The position numbers and the translations under genes were made by a program. From positions 1-31,783 of the forward strand of contig DASRFJ010000251.1 of NCBI GenBank assembly GCA_035651595.1: 31,783 bases of DNA, given 5' to 3'. The notes beneath the pieces were generated by a model. That model saw only the letters and a program-made list of their open reading frames with translations, made no database searches and had not been told where the DNA came from. This document shows positions 1-7,546 of the stretch, in pieces; the stretch's first letter is position 1, and each line of letters opens with the position of its first letter. The stretch is from JAFARZ01 sp035651595 (lineage in GTDB: Bacteria; Actinomycetota; Actinomycetes; Streptosporangiales; Streptosporangiaceae).

Positions 1-2
1 GC

Positions 3-53
3 TGGCGAGGCGCGTCTGAGATCCGCCAGATCTTCGGCGGTACCGGAGGCTAA
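3..53 (+). CDS. possible C-terminal end of a gene entering from the left
   Basis: From base 3 a plus-strand frame reads EIRQIFGGTGG at its end and stops at TAA 51-53. Third codon positions are mostly G or C, as expected for coding sequence in this genome. It is followed by a strong hairpin at 127-153. Only 16 codons are visible and no family can be named, so this could be a chance frame. Confidence 0.25.
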   Translation, partial: WRGASEIRQIFGGTGG

Positions 54-126
54 CGCAGCAGGCGCGCGGCCGTGCCAACGGGGGCCGGCCGACTGCCAGC
101 AGACCGCTCCCGGATCGATGTAACGC

Positions 127-153
127 CAGGCGCCGGGCTAGACCCGGCGCCTG
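127..153. terminator. perfect GC-rich hairpin, probable bidirectional terminator
   Basis: An 11-base stem, CAGGCGCCGGG against CCCGGCGCCTG, encloses a 5-base loop (CTAGA). It lies between the end of a possible left-edge gene (stop at 51-53) and the end of glnS (stop at 288-290), so it can terminate both. There is no T-tract, which is common for actinobacterial terminators. Confidence 0.6.
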
Positions 154-287
154 CCAACGCTCGCTCGCCTCACTGCCTTCATCCGCCGCCAAACGGAGAC
201 ACCTGAGCATGCGAGAACCGGGCGTCAACACCTCTGTGCTCTCCTGAACCGGCGGGGCCTGAAGAGCCGCGGCGCTGCTGCAGGTCG

Positions 288-2000
288 TTATGGCCTGGCG
301 GCCTGCGCCTGGAGCTTGGCCCAGGTGTCCCTGAGGCCGAGGGTGCGGTTGAAGACGAGCCGTCCGGGCGTCGAGTCGGGATCGGGGCAGAAGTACCCGA
401 GGCGCTCGAACTGCACGGTCTCACCGGCCGGCTGTTCCGTGAGCGCAGGCTCGACCAGGCACTCCTGGAGCACCGTCTCGGAGTTGGGGTTGAGGTCGGC
501 GTAGAGGTCGCCGTCAGCGCCGGGATCGGGGCGGGTGAACAGACGGTCGTAGATACGCACTTGGGCGGGCACGGCGTGCTCGGACGAGAGCCAGTGCAGC
601 GTCGCCTTCGGCCGGCGCCCGTCGGGGGCGTCGCCGCCGCGCGTCTGCGGATCGTAGGAGCAGCGGACCTCGACGATTTCGCCGCTCGCGTCCTTGACCA
701 CATCGGTGCAGGTCACGAAGTAGGCGCAGCGCAAACGCACTTCGCGGCCGGGGGCGAGGCGGAAGAACTTGCCTGGCGGGTCCTCCATGAAATCGTCGCG
801 TTCGATCCAGAGCTCGCGCGAGAAGGGCACCTTTCGTGTCCCGGCCGAGGGATCCTCCGGGTTGTTGACGGCCTCCACCTCCTCGACCTGCCCCTGCGGG
901 TAGTTCTCGATCACCAGCTTGAGCGGGCGCAGGACGGCGAGGCGGCGCAGCGCCCTTCGGTTCAGCACGTCCCTTACCTCGTGCTCGAGCATCTCGATTT
1001 CGGCGGCGCTGGTGCCCTTGCCTCCCAGCGAGACCATGTTGAGGAAATTGCGCAGACCCTCGGGCGGGAAGCCGCGCCGGCGCAGGGCCGAGAGGGTAGG
1101 CATGCGCGGATCGTCCCAGCCTCGCACGTGGCCCTCGCTCACAAGCCGCCGCAGGAAGCGTTTCGAGAGCACGGTGTACGTGAAGTTGAGGCGGGCGAAC
1201 TCGTACTGGTGCGGGCGCGAAGGCACCGGCAGGTTCTCGAGCAGCCAGTCATAGAGCGGCCGGTGATCCTCGAACTCCAGCGTGCACAGGGAGTGAGTGA
1301 TGCCCTCGATTGCATCGGACTGGCCGTGGGCGAAGTCGTACAGCGGATAGATGCACCACTCATCGCCGGTCCGCGGGTGGGTGGCGTGCAGGATCCGGTA
1401 GAGCACCGGGTCGCGCATGTTGATGTTGGGCGAGGTCATGTCGATCTTTGCCCTGAGCACTCTGGCGCCGTCCGGGAACTCCCCCGCGCGCATGCGCTCG
1501 AACAGGTTGAGGTTCTCATCGACCGGACGGTCGCGCCAGGGGCTGTTCTTGCCCGGCTCCGTGAGCGTGCCGCGGTGCTCCCGGATCTTGTCGGCGGACA
1601 GGTCGTCGACGTAGGCCTTGCCGGCCTTGATCAGGTGTACGGCCCAGTCGTAGAGCTGGTGGAAGTAGTCGGAGGCGAAGTAGAGATGCTCGCCCCAGTC
1701 GAAGCCGAGCCAGCGGATGTCTTCCTGAATCGAGACGATGTACTCCAGCTCTTCCCCGACCGGGTTGGTGTCGTCGAAGCGCAAGTGGCAACGGCCGCCG
1801 AACTCCTCGGCGATCCCGAAGCTGAGCGCGATCGCCTTGGAGTGGCCGAGGTGGAGGTATCCGTTCGGCTCGGGCGGGAAGCGCGTCACGACCTCTGGGA
1901 CTCTGCCCTCGCGCACGTCGGCGGCGACGATCTCGCCGATGAAATCACGTCGTCCGGGAGAGGCTGGAGTGCGGGCGCTCACGCCGCTGTTGCTCGTCAC
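288..2000 (-). CDS. glnS: glutaminyl-tRNA synthetase
   Basis: Class I aminoacyl-tRNA synthetase that charges tRNA-Gln with glutamine in the cytoplasm, using ATP. The protein is 570 residues from the chosen start. The HIGH-type motif is seen as HLGH at residues 50-53, after FPPEPNGY, and the KMSKS-type loop as VLSKR at about 277-281. The C-terminal half matches the beta-barrel anticodon-binding region. The minus-strand frame stays open upstream to 2285, but that extension is Arg/Pro-rich and unlike the family. GTG at 2000 gives the usual short N-terminus before DFIGEIVAADV. TATTCT lies 7 bases before this GTG, so a leaderless transcript is possible, though no good -35 is seen. Many actinobacteria make Gln-tRNA indirectly through GatCAB; a direct GlnRS may work alongside it. 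Confidence 0.93.
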   Translation of the reverse strand: MTSNSGVSARTPASPGRRDFIGEIVAADVREGRVPEVVTRFPPEPNGYLHLGHSKAIALSFGIAEEFGGRCHLRFDDTNPVGEELEYIVSIQEDIRWLGFDWGEHLYFASDYFHQLYDWAVHLIKAGKAYVDDLSADKIREHRGTLTEPGKNSPWRDRPVDENLNLFERMRAGEFPDGARVLRAKIDMTSPNINMRDPVLYRILHATHPRTGDEWCIYPLYDFAHGQSDAIEGITHSLCTLEFEDHRPLYDWLLENLPVPSRPHQYEFARLNFTYTVLSKRFLRRLVSEGHVRGWDDPRMPTLSALRRRGFPPEGLRNFLNMVSLGGKGTSAAEIEMLEHEVRDVLNRRALRRLAVLRPLKLVIENYPQGQVEEVEAVNNPEDPSAGTRKVPFSRELWIERDDFMEDPPGKFFRLAPGREVRLRCAYFVTCTDVVKDASGEIVEVRCSYDPQTRGGDAPDGRRPKATLHWLSSEHAVPAQVRIYDRLFTRPDPGADGDLYADLNPNSETVLQECLVEPALTEQPAGETVQFERLGYFCPDPDSTPGRLVFNRTLGLRDTWAKLQAQAARP

Positions 2001-2059
2001 CTCGATCAGAATAGTGCAGTACGTCGCCAAGTCTGGCGCGGCCGTTGCACTCACGCTCA

Positions 2060-2176
2060 GGTGACATCCTCTACGCCCGGACGCACCGCGAGACCACCGC
2101 CGTCCTGGCGGCGCGGCTGGCCGCGGAGCGGGAACACCTGCATCCGTCGCCTGATTTTGGGCGTGTTGTGGGGTAG
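2060..2176 (+). pseudogene. short coding remnant, possibly a transposase C-terminal piece
   Basis: A 38-codon plus-strand frame reads ILYARTHRETTAVLAARL followed by AAEREHLHP and stops at TAG 2174-2176. Third positions are almost all G or C up to about base 2146 and then decay, which suggests a true coding fragment joined to non-coding sequence. The pattern Arg-x-His-x-x-Thr-Thr followed by a Glu-Arg-x-x-Leu-x-Pro stretch recalls the end of IS21-type (IstA) transposases, but this is a weak match by eye. It fills the gap between glnS and the DUF1707 gene. Confidence 0.3.
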
Positions 2177-2181
2177 ACCCC

Positions 2182-3129
2182 TTACCGCGGGTACGATGCG
2201 CGCGGCGGGACATGAGCGCGCAGTTTCCGAAACTGCGCTGGCCCGGCCCCGGCCTTACGCAGCGCGCGCTTCCAGCGACGATCATGTATCACCCCGGCAA
2301 TGTGTCCCAGGATCCTGATTAGCGCGTCGTCGGCGTAGTTGTCGCCCCATCGACGGTCATGCAATGCCCCGAAAATGTGCCGCAGGCTACTGATGAGCGC
2401 GTCGTGGGGGTCGTCGAGGTCGTGCCGTTGCGCGCCAGCCCGGGCGAGTTCCAAAGCGAGCATGTACAAGACGTCCAGCGTGAGATCAAGTATCCATATG
2501 TCGTCGTCGGTCAGGTATCCCATGCCGGACAGGGACCAGGCGCCGGCACGCAGGTCCTCGTCCGGGTAGGTACCGCGGAACCGCACGCCGACGTCGGTTA
2601 CCGCCGCTGTCAATGCCAGGATCGCGGCGTGCTCCTGCGGTGCTCTGGTCAGGTATTGCTCGATGGCGGGCTCGTTGTCCAGCAGCGGAAACGTTACGAG
2701 GATCATCCCGATAAGATGAGGAACTCTTTTTGCCATCGCCCGCGTACAACGGCCGCATGAGGAGCACATGCTGCCATGAATGGAACCCAGATCCGCTCCG
2801 CAGGACGGACAAGGTATGGGAGGCACCAGCCGGAATCGGCTGCGCCGGGGTTTTTCGTTCCCCCAGCGGTTCAGCTGCGGCCCCGCGGGCGCCCGCCCGC
2901 CGGTAACCGGTGCGGTCAGCCCAGTTGGTATGTCCCTGGTCAGCTGTGCCAGTTCACCCTGGGTCCGTGCGCCCAGGGCGCGCCCGACCCGGAACTCGAA
3001 TTCGTCCAGCATCAGGCGCTGATCTTCGAAGGCTTGCTTGAGCACGGCCTGCGTAGCTTCCCGGTCAGCCTCTGACGCCAGCATCCTGTTGGACCTCAGG
3101 GCGAATCCAAATCCCGCCCAGTCCCGCAT
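2182..3129 (-). CDS. DUF1707 (SHOCT-like) protein with zinc ribbon
   Basis: A 315-residue protein of unknown function. Residues about 16-68 form a DUF1707 domain (MLASEADREATQAVL, then DEFEFRVGRALGARTQGEL), a short helical module common at the N-terminus of actinobacterial proteins. A zinc ribbon follows, with Cys107-x2-Cys110 and Cys122-x2-Cys125. The C-terminal 190 residues hold no motif I recognise and no clear membrane span. The frame is open to 3204, but ATG 3129 is preceded by GGAGG four bases away. ATG 3084, directly before the domain, is also possible. The gene is transcribed toward glnS with a 181-base gap. The zinc ribbon suggests a protein- or nucleic-acid-binding role, which is inference only. 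Confidence 0.75.
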   Translation of the reverse strand: MRDWAGFGFALRSNRMLASEADREATQAVLKQAFEDQRLMLDEFEFRVGRALGARTQGELAQLTRDIPTGLTAPVTGGRAPAGPQLNRWGNEKPRRSRFRLVPPIPCPSCGADLGSIHGSMCSSCGRCTRAMAKRVPHLIGMILVTFPLLDNEPAIEQYLTRAPQEHAAILALTAAVTDVGVRFRGTYPDEDLRAGAWSLSGMGYLTDDDIWILDLTLDVLYMLALELARAGAQRHDLDDPHDALISSLRHIFGALHDRRWGDNYADDALIRILGHIAGVIHDRRWKRALRKAGAGPAQFRKLRAHVPPRASYPR

Positions 3130-3195
3130 CCCGCCTCCATCGCCCCATTTATCACCAATCCTATCTTGGTCAGTCCCGAGTGCGGCTTGTCCTAG

Positions 3196-3360
3196 CTCGG
3201 CCATGTCAAGGACGGCGAGAGCCTGCTCAGCTCCTCGCAGACCACGCCGGGCAGCGTCGACCGTGCTGGTCAGGCGGGCTGCTGGTACTCGTGGAGGATT
3301 CCGCTGAGCCGGCAGGTCATCACCCAGCGTAATAGCCTGCCGGAACGGTGGTACTGCTAG
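3196..3360 (+). other. open frame of unknown origin in the gene-remnant zone
   Basis: A frame lacking its own clear start runs 54 codons and ends with GCWYSWRIPLSRQVITQRN followed by a TAG stop at 3358-3360. Its aromatic-rich end looks more protein-like than the usual shadow frames, but I recognise no family. It sits between the DUF1707 gene and a nuclease fragment, in a stretch of about 1.1 kb with no intact gene. It could be the tail of a deleted gene or chance. Confidence 0.2.
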
Positions 3361-3372
3361 GCGGACACCCAG

Positions 3373-3630
3373 CTAGACGGACACCCAGAAGGCGTCGCCG
3401 TCCAGTACCCGCTGGGCCTGGTAGAAGGAGCTGATCAGCCCGCCCTGGCTGTTTTGCTGCGCGGTGGGCACTACGGCCGTACCCCAGTCGGGCTTGGAGG
3501 TCCGCGAGGCGCCCTCGTAAGTGGACGCGAACGGGTACTCGTCGCAGCTTCCCGGCGCAGGCCCGACATCGGGGGCCTGACGCACCGGCCGCCCCGATGG
3601 CGGGCAGGCGGTGTTGTTGTTGGCGTTCAT
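3373..3630 (-). pseudogene. NucA/NucB-type deoxyribonuclease, C-terminal fragment
   Basis: Eighty-five codons encode the end of a NucA/NucB-family secreted DNase. The family hallmark CDEYPFASTYEGA is present, followed by GGLISSFYQAQRVLDGDAF, which matches the conserved end of the domain. The N-terminal half of the domain, with its catalytic residues and any signal peptide, is missing. Homology stops near 3640, where a piece of an unrelated regulator begins on the opposite strand, so the gene appears cut by a rearrangement. There is no convincing ribosome binding site before the first ATG. Probably not functional. Confidence 0.65.
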
Positions 3631-3640
3631 GATCAGCGCC

Positions 3641-4294
3641 AGTGAGGGCCGGCAGCTCGCCCTCGACCTCGGGCAGCCCTACTGGGCCGAATCCATGTCA
3701 AGCACGCTCGCCTACCTGGCCGCGGTCGAGGGCGACGAGCAGCAGTGCCGGGAGTACGCCGGCCAGGTGACCTCGACCTCGGAATCGGCGGTCATGGCGG
3801 CGTTCGCGGAGGCGGCACTGATCGTGCTGGACCTCGGTTATGGCCGGATCTCGGATGCGCTGGTGCGGCTGGAGGCGGCCGCGGGCAGCTCGGTGTGGCA
3901 CCACCCCAACATCACCCGGCTGGCGCCGGATCATGTCGAGGCCGCTGTCCGGCTCGGGCGCCCGGATCGCGCCGCCGACGCGGTGGCCAGGTTCAGCCGC
4001 TGGGCACCGCTGGTGGGGCAGCCGTGGGCCACCGCGCTACAGGCTCGGTGTCAGGCGCTGACCGCGTCCGATGATGAGGCCGAACGACACTATCTGCGAG
4101 CATTGCGGCTGCATGAGCAGGAGACCCGTCCGTTCGATCAGGCCCGGACCCAGCTGGTCTACGGGGAATGGCTGCGCCGGGCGAGGGGCGGGCGGGGCAG
4201 CCAGGCGTTATGCCAGTGCGAAGAACATATACGTCGATCATTACGGCACCGTCGCCCCAGGTCAAACCCGGCGCCTTCGGTATTTGATCACTAA
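3641..4294 (+). pseudogene. internal fragment of a large LuxR/MalT-type ATPase regulator
   Basis: The frame encodes helical-repeat sequence typical of the middle and C-terminal part of actinobacterial LAL/LuxR regulators: LALDLGQPYWAESMSSTLAYL, then VEAAVRLGRPDRAADAVARF and FDQARTQLVYGEWLRRAR. In intact relatives this is followed by more repeats and a LuxR DNA-binding helix-turn-helix. Here recognisable sequence ends near 4195 and the frame runs on as Arg-rich junk to a stop at 4294. The N-terminal P-loop ATPase domain is also missing, because homology starts abruptly at about 3641 next to the nuclease fragment. This is a gene fragment bounded by breakpoints on both sides and is unlikely to act as a regulator. 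Confidence 0.65.
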
Positions 4295-4490
4295 AGGCCG
4301 CGAGACTGGAATTCTGCTGACCGCCGAACCCGGAACTAACTGGCCGCACACCCGCATTCTTCGTGGCCGCTAGCAATTTGGCGCAATTTGCCCTTCCGGA
4401 GATGTCACTGCACGTCGGTATGTTGCGAAAGCGGTGTCTGTGCGCTAGACGCCGCGCCCGGTGCAAGTCCTACTCATACGGAGGCACATC

Positions 4491-4970
4491 GTGACAGTCA
4501 GCACGTTCATGCGTCGGACGGCCGCTATCGGTGCGACCGTCGTCGCCGTCTGCGGGTTCGCCGCCAGCCAGGCGCTGGCATCGACTCCGCAGGCCAGCGC
4601 ACCCGGGCACGCCAAGCTCGTCGCGACCGCTACCGCCGCGGCGCGCACATTCTCACCGGATGCGTCCGGCGGCGGGTGCAGCCAACCGCCGGGGCAATTC
4701 GCCGCCGCATGCATCAGCGTCAGCGGCAATCAGGTGCTGCCGGACGCATACGTCAACAGCCTGCCCTTCGGGTGCAGCACCATCGGATTCTTCGCCATGG
4801 ACTTGACCACCGGCACGGATCCCGTGCAAGCCACCATAGGGTGTCACACCGGCCACTTCAGCCATCCCTTCCCAGGCATCCCGGGGCATGTCTATGAATC
4901 CAGACTGGTTTACTCCTACAACAACTTCGCGAACACCATTATCTTCACCAGCCCGCCATCCTTCTTCTAG
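4491..4970 (+). CDS. small secreted cysteine-containing protein
   Basis: A 159-residue protein with a Sec-type signal peptide: Arg9 is followed by a hydrophobic run to about residue 28 and an Ala-x-Ala-type cleavage site near ASQALA. The mature part has four cysteines at 63, 74, 95 and 118, enough for two disulfides, and ends in an aromatic-rich stretch. No family is recognised. GTG 4491 is chosen because GGAGG (4480-4484) lies six bases upstream and the signal peptide follows directly. The gene stands alone, with a hairpin just after its stop. Upstream (4295-4490) lies a plus-strand frame ending LITKGRETGILLTAEPGTN that I cannot identify, and a repeated CAATTTG motif near 4375-4395. Confidence 0.7.
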   Translation: MTVSTFMRRTAAIGATVVAVCGFAASQALASTPQASAPGHAKLVATATAAARTFSPDASGGGCSQPPGQFAAACISVSGNQVLPDAYVNSLPFGCSTIGFFAMDLTTGTDPVQATIGCHTGHFSHPFPGIPGHVYESRLVYSYNNFANTIIFTSPPSFF

Positions 4971-4993
4971 CCGCCGCCGGGTAGCGGCAGCGG
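4971..4993 (+). terminator. imperfect hairpin right after a stop codon
   Basis: CCGC-C-GCC pairs with GGC-A-GCGG around the loop GGGTAGC, with one mismatch, starting at the first base after the stop codon of the secreted protein gene. Position and GC content suit a terminator. There is no T-tract. Confidence 0.4.
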
Positions 4994-5125
4994 TAATGGA
5001 CGGGTAAACCGCACCGTCGTATCTCGCAAGCCCACAGCCAGGCCGCGTGGTAAATGGTGCGACAGGGGACGATGGTCCGGGGGAGGATGTGCGGGGTTCC
5101 CGTCGATCCTGGAGGATCAGGCCGC

Positions 5126-7075
5126 ATGAGTGACGTTGTACCGAGGTTGACCGCGGAACTGGTCGCGGACTGCGCTGTGGCGGTGGCGCCGGTGATCTCC
5201 CCGGACGGCCGCCGGGTGGCCTATGTGGTGGCCGTGGACGGAGGGACGGAGGGACAGGTCGGGAATCCGCCAAGCGCACTCTGGGTGGCCGACGCAGACG
5301 GGAGCTCACCGCCCAAGCGGTTGACCGATGGTACGGCACGGGACCGCCTCCCGCGGTGGGCACCGGATTCGGCCGTGCTGTTTTTCTTGTCCGACCGGCT
5401 GGAGCCGGGTACCTCCCAGCTCCAGCGGATACGCCTGGACGGCGGCGGTGCCGAGGTCCTGACCGCCTGGCGCGGCGGGATCTCGGACCACTACCCGCTC
5501 GCCGGCGGCCGGATGGTCGCCGTCCTCGCCGAGGACGAGCCGACCGCCGAGGACGAGCGCCGGCAGGCCGAGGGCGACGACGCGATGGTCTGGGGCGAAA
5601 ACGTCACCCCCGCACGGCTGCGGCTGCTCGACCTCGTCACCGGCGGGCTCCATACCGTGGACGGGCTCGCGGACCGGCATGTGGTCGAGGTGGTGCAGCG
5701 CCCGGACGGTGGTCCGCTGGCGGTGCTGAGCTGGGCCTGTCCGGACATCGACCCCGGCGCCCTCGACGTGCGGCTGCACCTGGCCGATCCGGTGACGGCG
5801 GCGGTCCAGAATCTAGGCCCGAGCGGGGTCGAGTCCGGTTCACTGGCGTGGTGGCAGCTCGACGATGCCTGGCATCTGGCCCATCTGGCGATGACCCCTC
5901 CGGGGCTGGTCGGCGGCCTGGCCGTTTTCGACACCGTCGTACCCGCCACCGGCCCGGCCGGGGCGCACCGCAACCTGACCGCGGGCATGACCGTGTCGCC
6001 GGAGGAACTGGTGCAGGTCGCGGGCGGACCGCCGCTCGCCGTGTTCGCCGACGGCCTGGATACCGCACTGCACCGGCTTGACCCCGCTACCCGGCGGTTC
6101 GGGCCGGTGGCGACCGTCAGCGGGCTGCTCCGCTCCCTGTCGGTGAGCCGCTCGGGCGCGGTGGTCGCCGCCCTGAGGAGCACCGCGCAGGAGCCGATGA
6201 ACGTCCATGCCGGGCCGGTCGCTGGTCCGCTGGCCCGGCTGAGCGACACCAGGCCGGAACTGCGGCGGATCAGCTGGGGTACCCAGGAACGCCTGCGCTA
6301 CCAGGCATCCGACGGGCTCGAACTCGACGGGCTGGTCATCCTGCCGGCGGGGGCGAGCCGGGACGACGGTCCCTTCCCCCTGGTCACCCTGGTCCAGGGC
6401 GGCCCCTACGCACGGTACGCCGACAGCTTCATGCTCAACTACGTTGACTGCGGCCAGTGGCTGGCGACCGGTGGATACGCGGTCTTCCTGCCCAATCAGC
6501 GGGGCGGCTCGGGACATGGCCATGAGTTCGCCGTGGCGGTCGCGGGCGCGGTCGGCACCGCCGAGTGGACCGACATCGCCAGCGGCATCGATCTGCTGGT
6601 CGCCGAGGGAGTCGCGGACGCGGACCGGCTCGGGATCGGCGGGTGGAGCCATGGCGGGTTCATGGCCGCCTGGGCCATCGGGCAGACCGGCCGGTTCAAG
6701 GCCGCGATGACCGGGGCCGGTCCCACCGACTGGGGCATGCTCGCCGCAACCGGCGAGAACGGCGCCTTCGAGGCCGCGCTCGGCGGCAGTTCCGGCTGGG
6801 AAGGGGTGGGCCCGCACCGCCACGACCAGCTCAGCCCGGCCTCCTACGCCGCCAGGATCGCCACACCGGTGCTCATTCTCCACGGCGAGCGGGACACCAA
6901 CACCCCGCTCAGCCAGGCGGTGTACTTCCACCGCGCACTGCGGCACTACGGGGTCGAGCACGAGTTCGTCGTCTACCCGCGCGAAGGACACGGCTTGGCC
7001 GAGCGCAACCACCAGATCGACGCGCTCCGGCGCACTCGCGCATGGTTCGATCGATGGCTTGGCGATCCGACGTGA
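5126..7075 (+). CDS. S9 family prolyl oligopeptidase / acylaminoacyl-peptidase-like
   Basis: A 649-residue serine peptidase of the S9 (prolyl oligopeptidase) clan. The N-terminal about 370 residues contain TolB/WD-like propeller repeats such as PVISPDGRRVAYVV and PRWAPDSAVLFFLSD, which restrict access to the active site in this family. The C-terminal alpha/beta-hydrolase domain carries the nucleophile Ser508 in GWSHGG, the probable acid Asp590 in HGERDTNTP and His622 in REGHGL. All triad residues are therefore present. No signal peptide is seen, so it is probably cytoplasmic and trims short peptides or N-acylated peptides. ATG 5126 has GGAGG (5111-5115) ten bases upstream. A longer frame to 5054 has no family support. 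Confidence 0.9.
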   Translation: MSDVVPRLTAELVADCAVAVAPVISPDGRRVAYVVAVDGGTEGQVGNPPSALWVADADGSSPPKRLTDGTARDRLPRWAPDSAVLFFLSDRLEPGTSQLQRIRLDGGGAEVLTAWRGGISDHYPLAGGRMVAVLAEDEPTAEDERRQAEGDDAMVWGENVTPARLRLLDLVTGGLHTVDGLADRHVVEVVQRPDGGPLAVLSWACPDIDPGALDVRLHLADPVTAAVQNLGPSGVESGSLAWWQLDDAWHLAHLAMTPPGLVGGLAVFDTVVPATGPAGAHRNLTAGMTVSPEELVQVAGGPPLAVFADGLDTALHRLDPATRRFGPVATVSGLLRSLSVSRSGAVVAALRSTAQEPMNVHAGPVAGPLARLSDTRPELRRISWGTQERLRYQASDGLELDGLVILPAGASRDDGPFPLVTLVQGGPYARYADSFMLNYVDCGQWLATGGYAVFLPNQRGGSGHGHEFAVAVAGAVGTAEWTDIASGIDLLVAEGVADADRLGIGGWSHGGFMAAWAIGQTGRFKAAMTGAGPTDWGMLAATGENGAFEAALGGSSGWEGVGPHRHDQLSPASYAARIATPVLILHGERDTNTPLSQAVYFHRALRHYGVEHEFVVYPREGHGLAERNHQIDALRRTRAWFDRWLGDPT

Positions 7076-7122
7076 CCGATACGGCACTTTCCCTAATCCC
7101 TGTCTCGATATATAAAGTCGCC

Positions 7123-7533
7123 ATGGCGCGGAAATCTCCCCGGTTTTTGCATTGGCGCGTCTGGTTGATCGCGGCGGCGACGTTGATCTCGCTGACGGCC
7201 ATGACTCGTCCCGCGACCGCGGAAACGGCCGTGACCTGCACCTACACGGTGACCAATTCGTGGAACGGCGGGTTTACTGCCAACGTTGACATCACCAACA
7301 ACGGTCCGGCGATCAACGGGTGGACGCTGCGGTGGACGTTCACCACGCCGACGTCGGATGTCCGCGGCTGGTCGGCACTCATCACAGAGCAGGACGGAAA
7401 CCGGGCCATGGCGACGAACATGAGCTGGAATGGCAGCATCCTCCCCGGACAGGCGATATCGTTCGGCTGGACCGCGGCCGCGATATCGACGGGCGTTCCC
7501 ACGGACCTGACCATCAACGGCCAGACCTGCTGA
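7123..7533 (+). CDS. stand-alone secreted CBM2 (cellulose-binding) protein
   Basis: A 136-residue protein made of a signal peptide (about residues 1-33, hydrophobic core WLIAAATLISLTAM, cleavage near ATAETA) and one family 2 carbohydrate-binding module. Module marks are Cys39 and Cys136, which form the disulfide joining the two ends in this family, and surface tryptophans in the usual spacing (NSWNGGF, NGWTLRWTF, NMSWNGSILPGQ). There is no catalytic domain, which is unusual because CBM2 normally belongs to glycosidases or lytic monooxygenases. TATATAAAG lies just before ATG 7123 and no Shine-Dalgarno is seen. GTG 7072, overlapping the peptidase stop, is an alternative start. Expected to bind cellulose or chitin outside the cell. 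Confidence 0.85.
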   Translation: MARKSPRFLHWRVWLIAAATLISLTAMTRPATAETAVTCTYTVTNSWNGGFTANVDITNNGPAINGWTLRWTFTTPTSDVRGWSALITEQDGNRAMATNMSWNGSILPGQAISFGWTAAAISTGVPTDLTINGQTC

Positions 7534-7546
7534 AACCGCGAGCTGC

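Noticed and set aside
1..160. tRNA gene near the left edge
   Set aside because: The strong hairpin at 127-153 is isolated; no cloverleaf with acceptor, anticodon and T arms could be drawn.
2001..2285. N-terminal extension of GlnRS
   Set aside because: Low-complexity Arg/Pro sequence absent from the family; overlaps the coding remnant on the other strand.
561..2318. Long plus-strand open frame antisense to glnS
   Set aside because: Shadow frame of a high-GC gene; GlnRS on the other strand has clear catalytic motifs and this frame matches nothing.
4071..4373. Plus-strand frame ending in ITKGRETGILLTAEPGTN
   Set aside because: Its end looks somewhat protein-like, but the start overlaps the regulator fragment out of frame and no family is recognised; noted only under the neighbouring gene.
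5840..7087. Long minus-strand open frame over the S9 peptidase gene
   Set aside because: Antisense shadow; the plus strand encodes a complete Ser-Asp-His triad.
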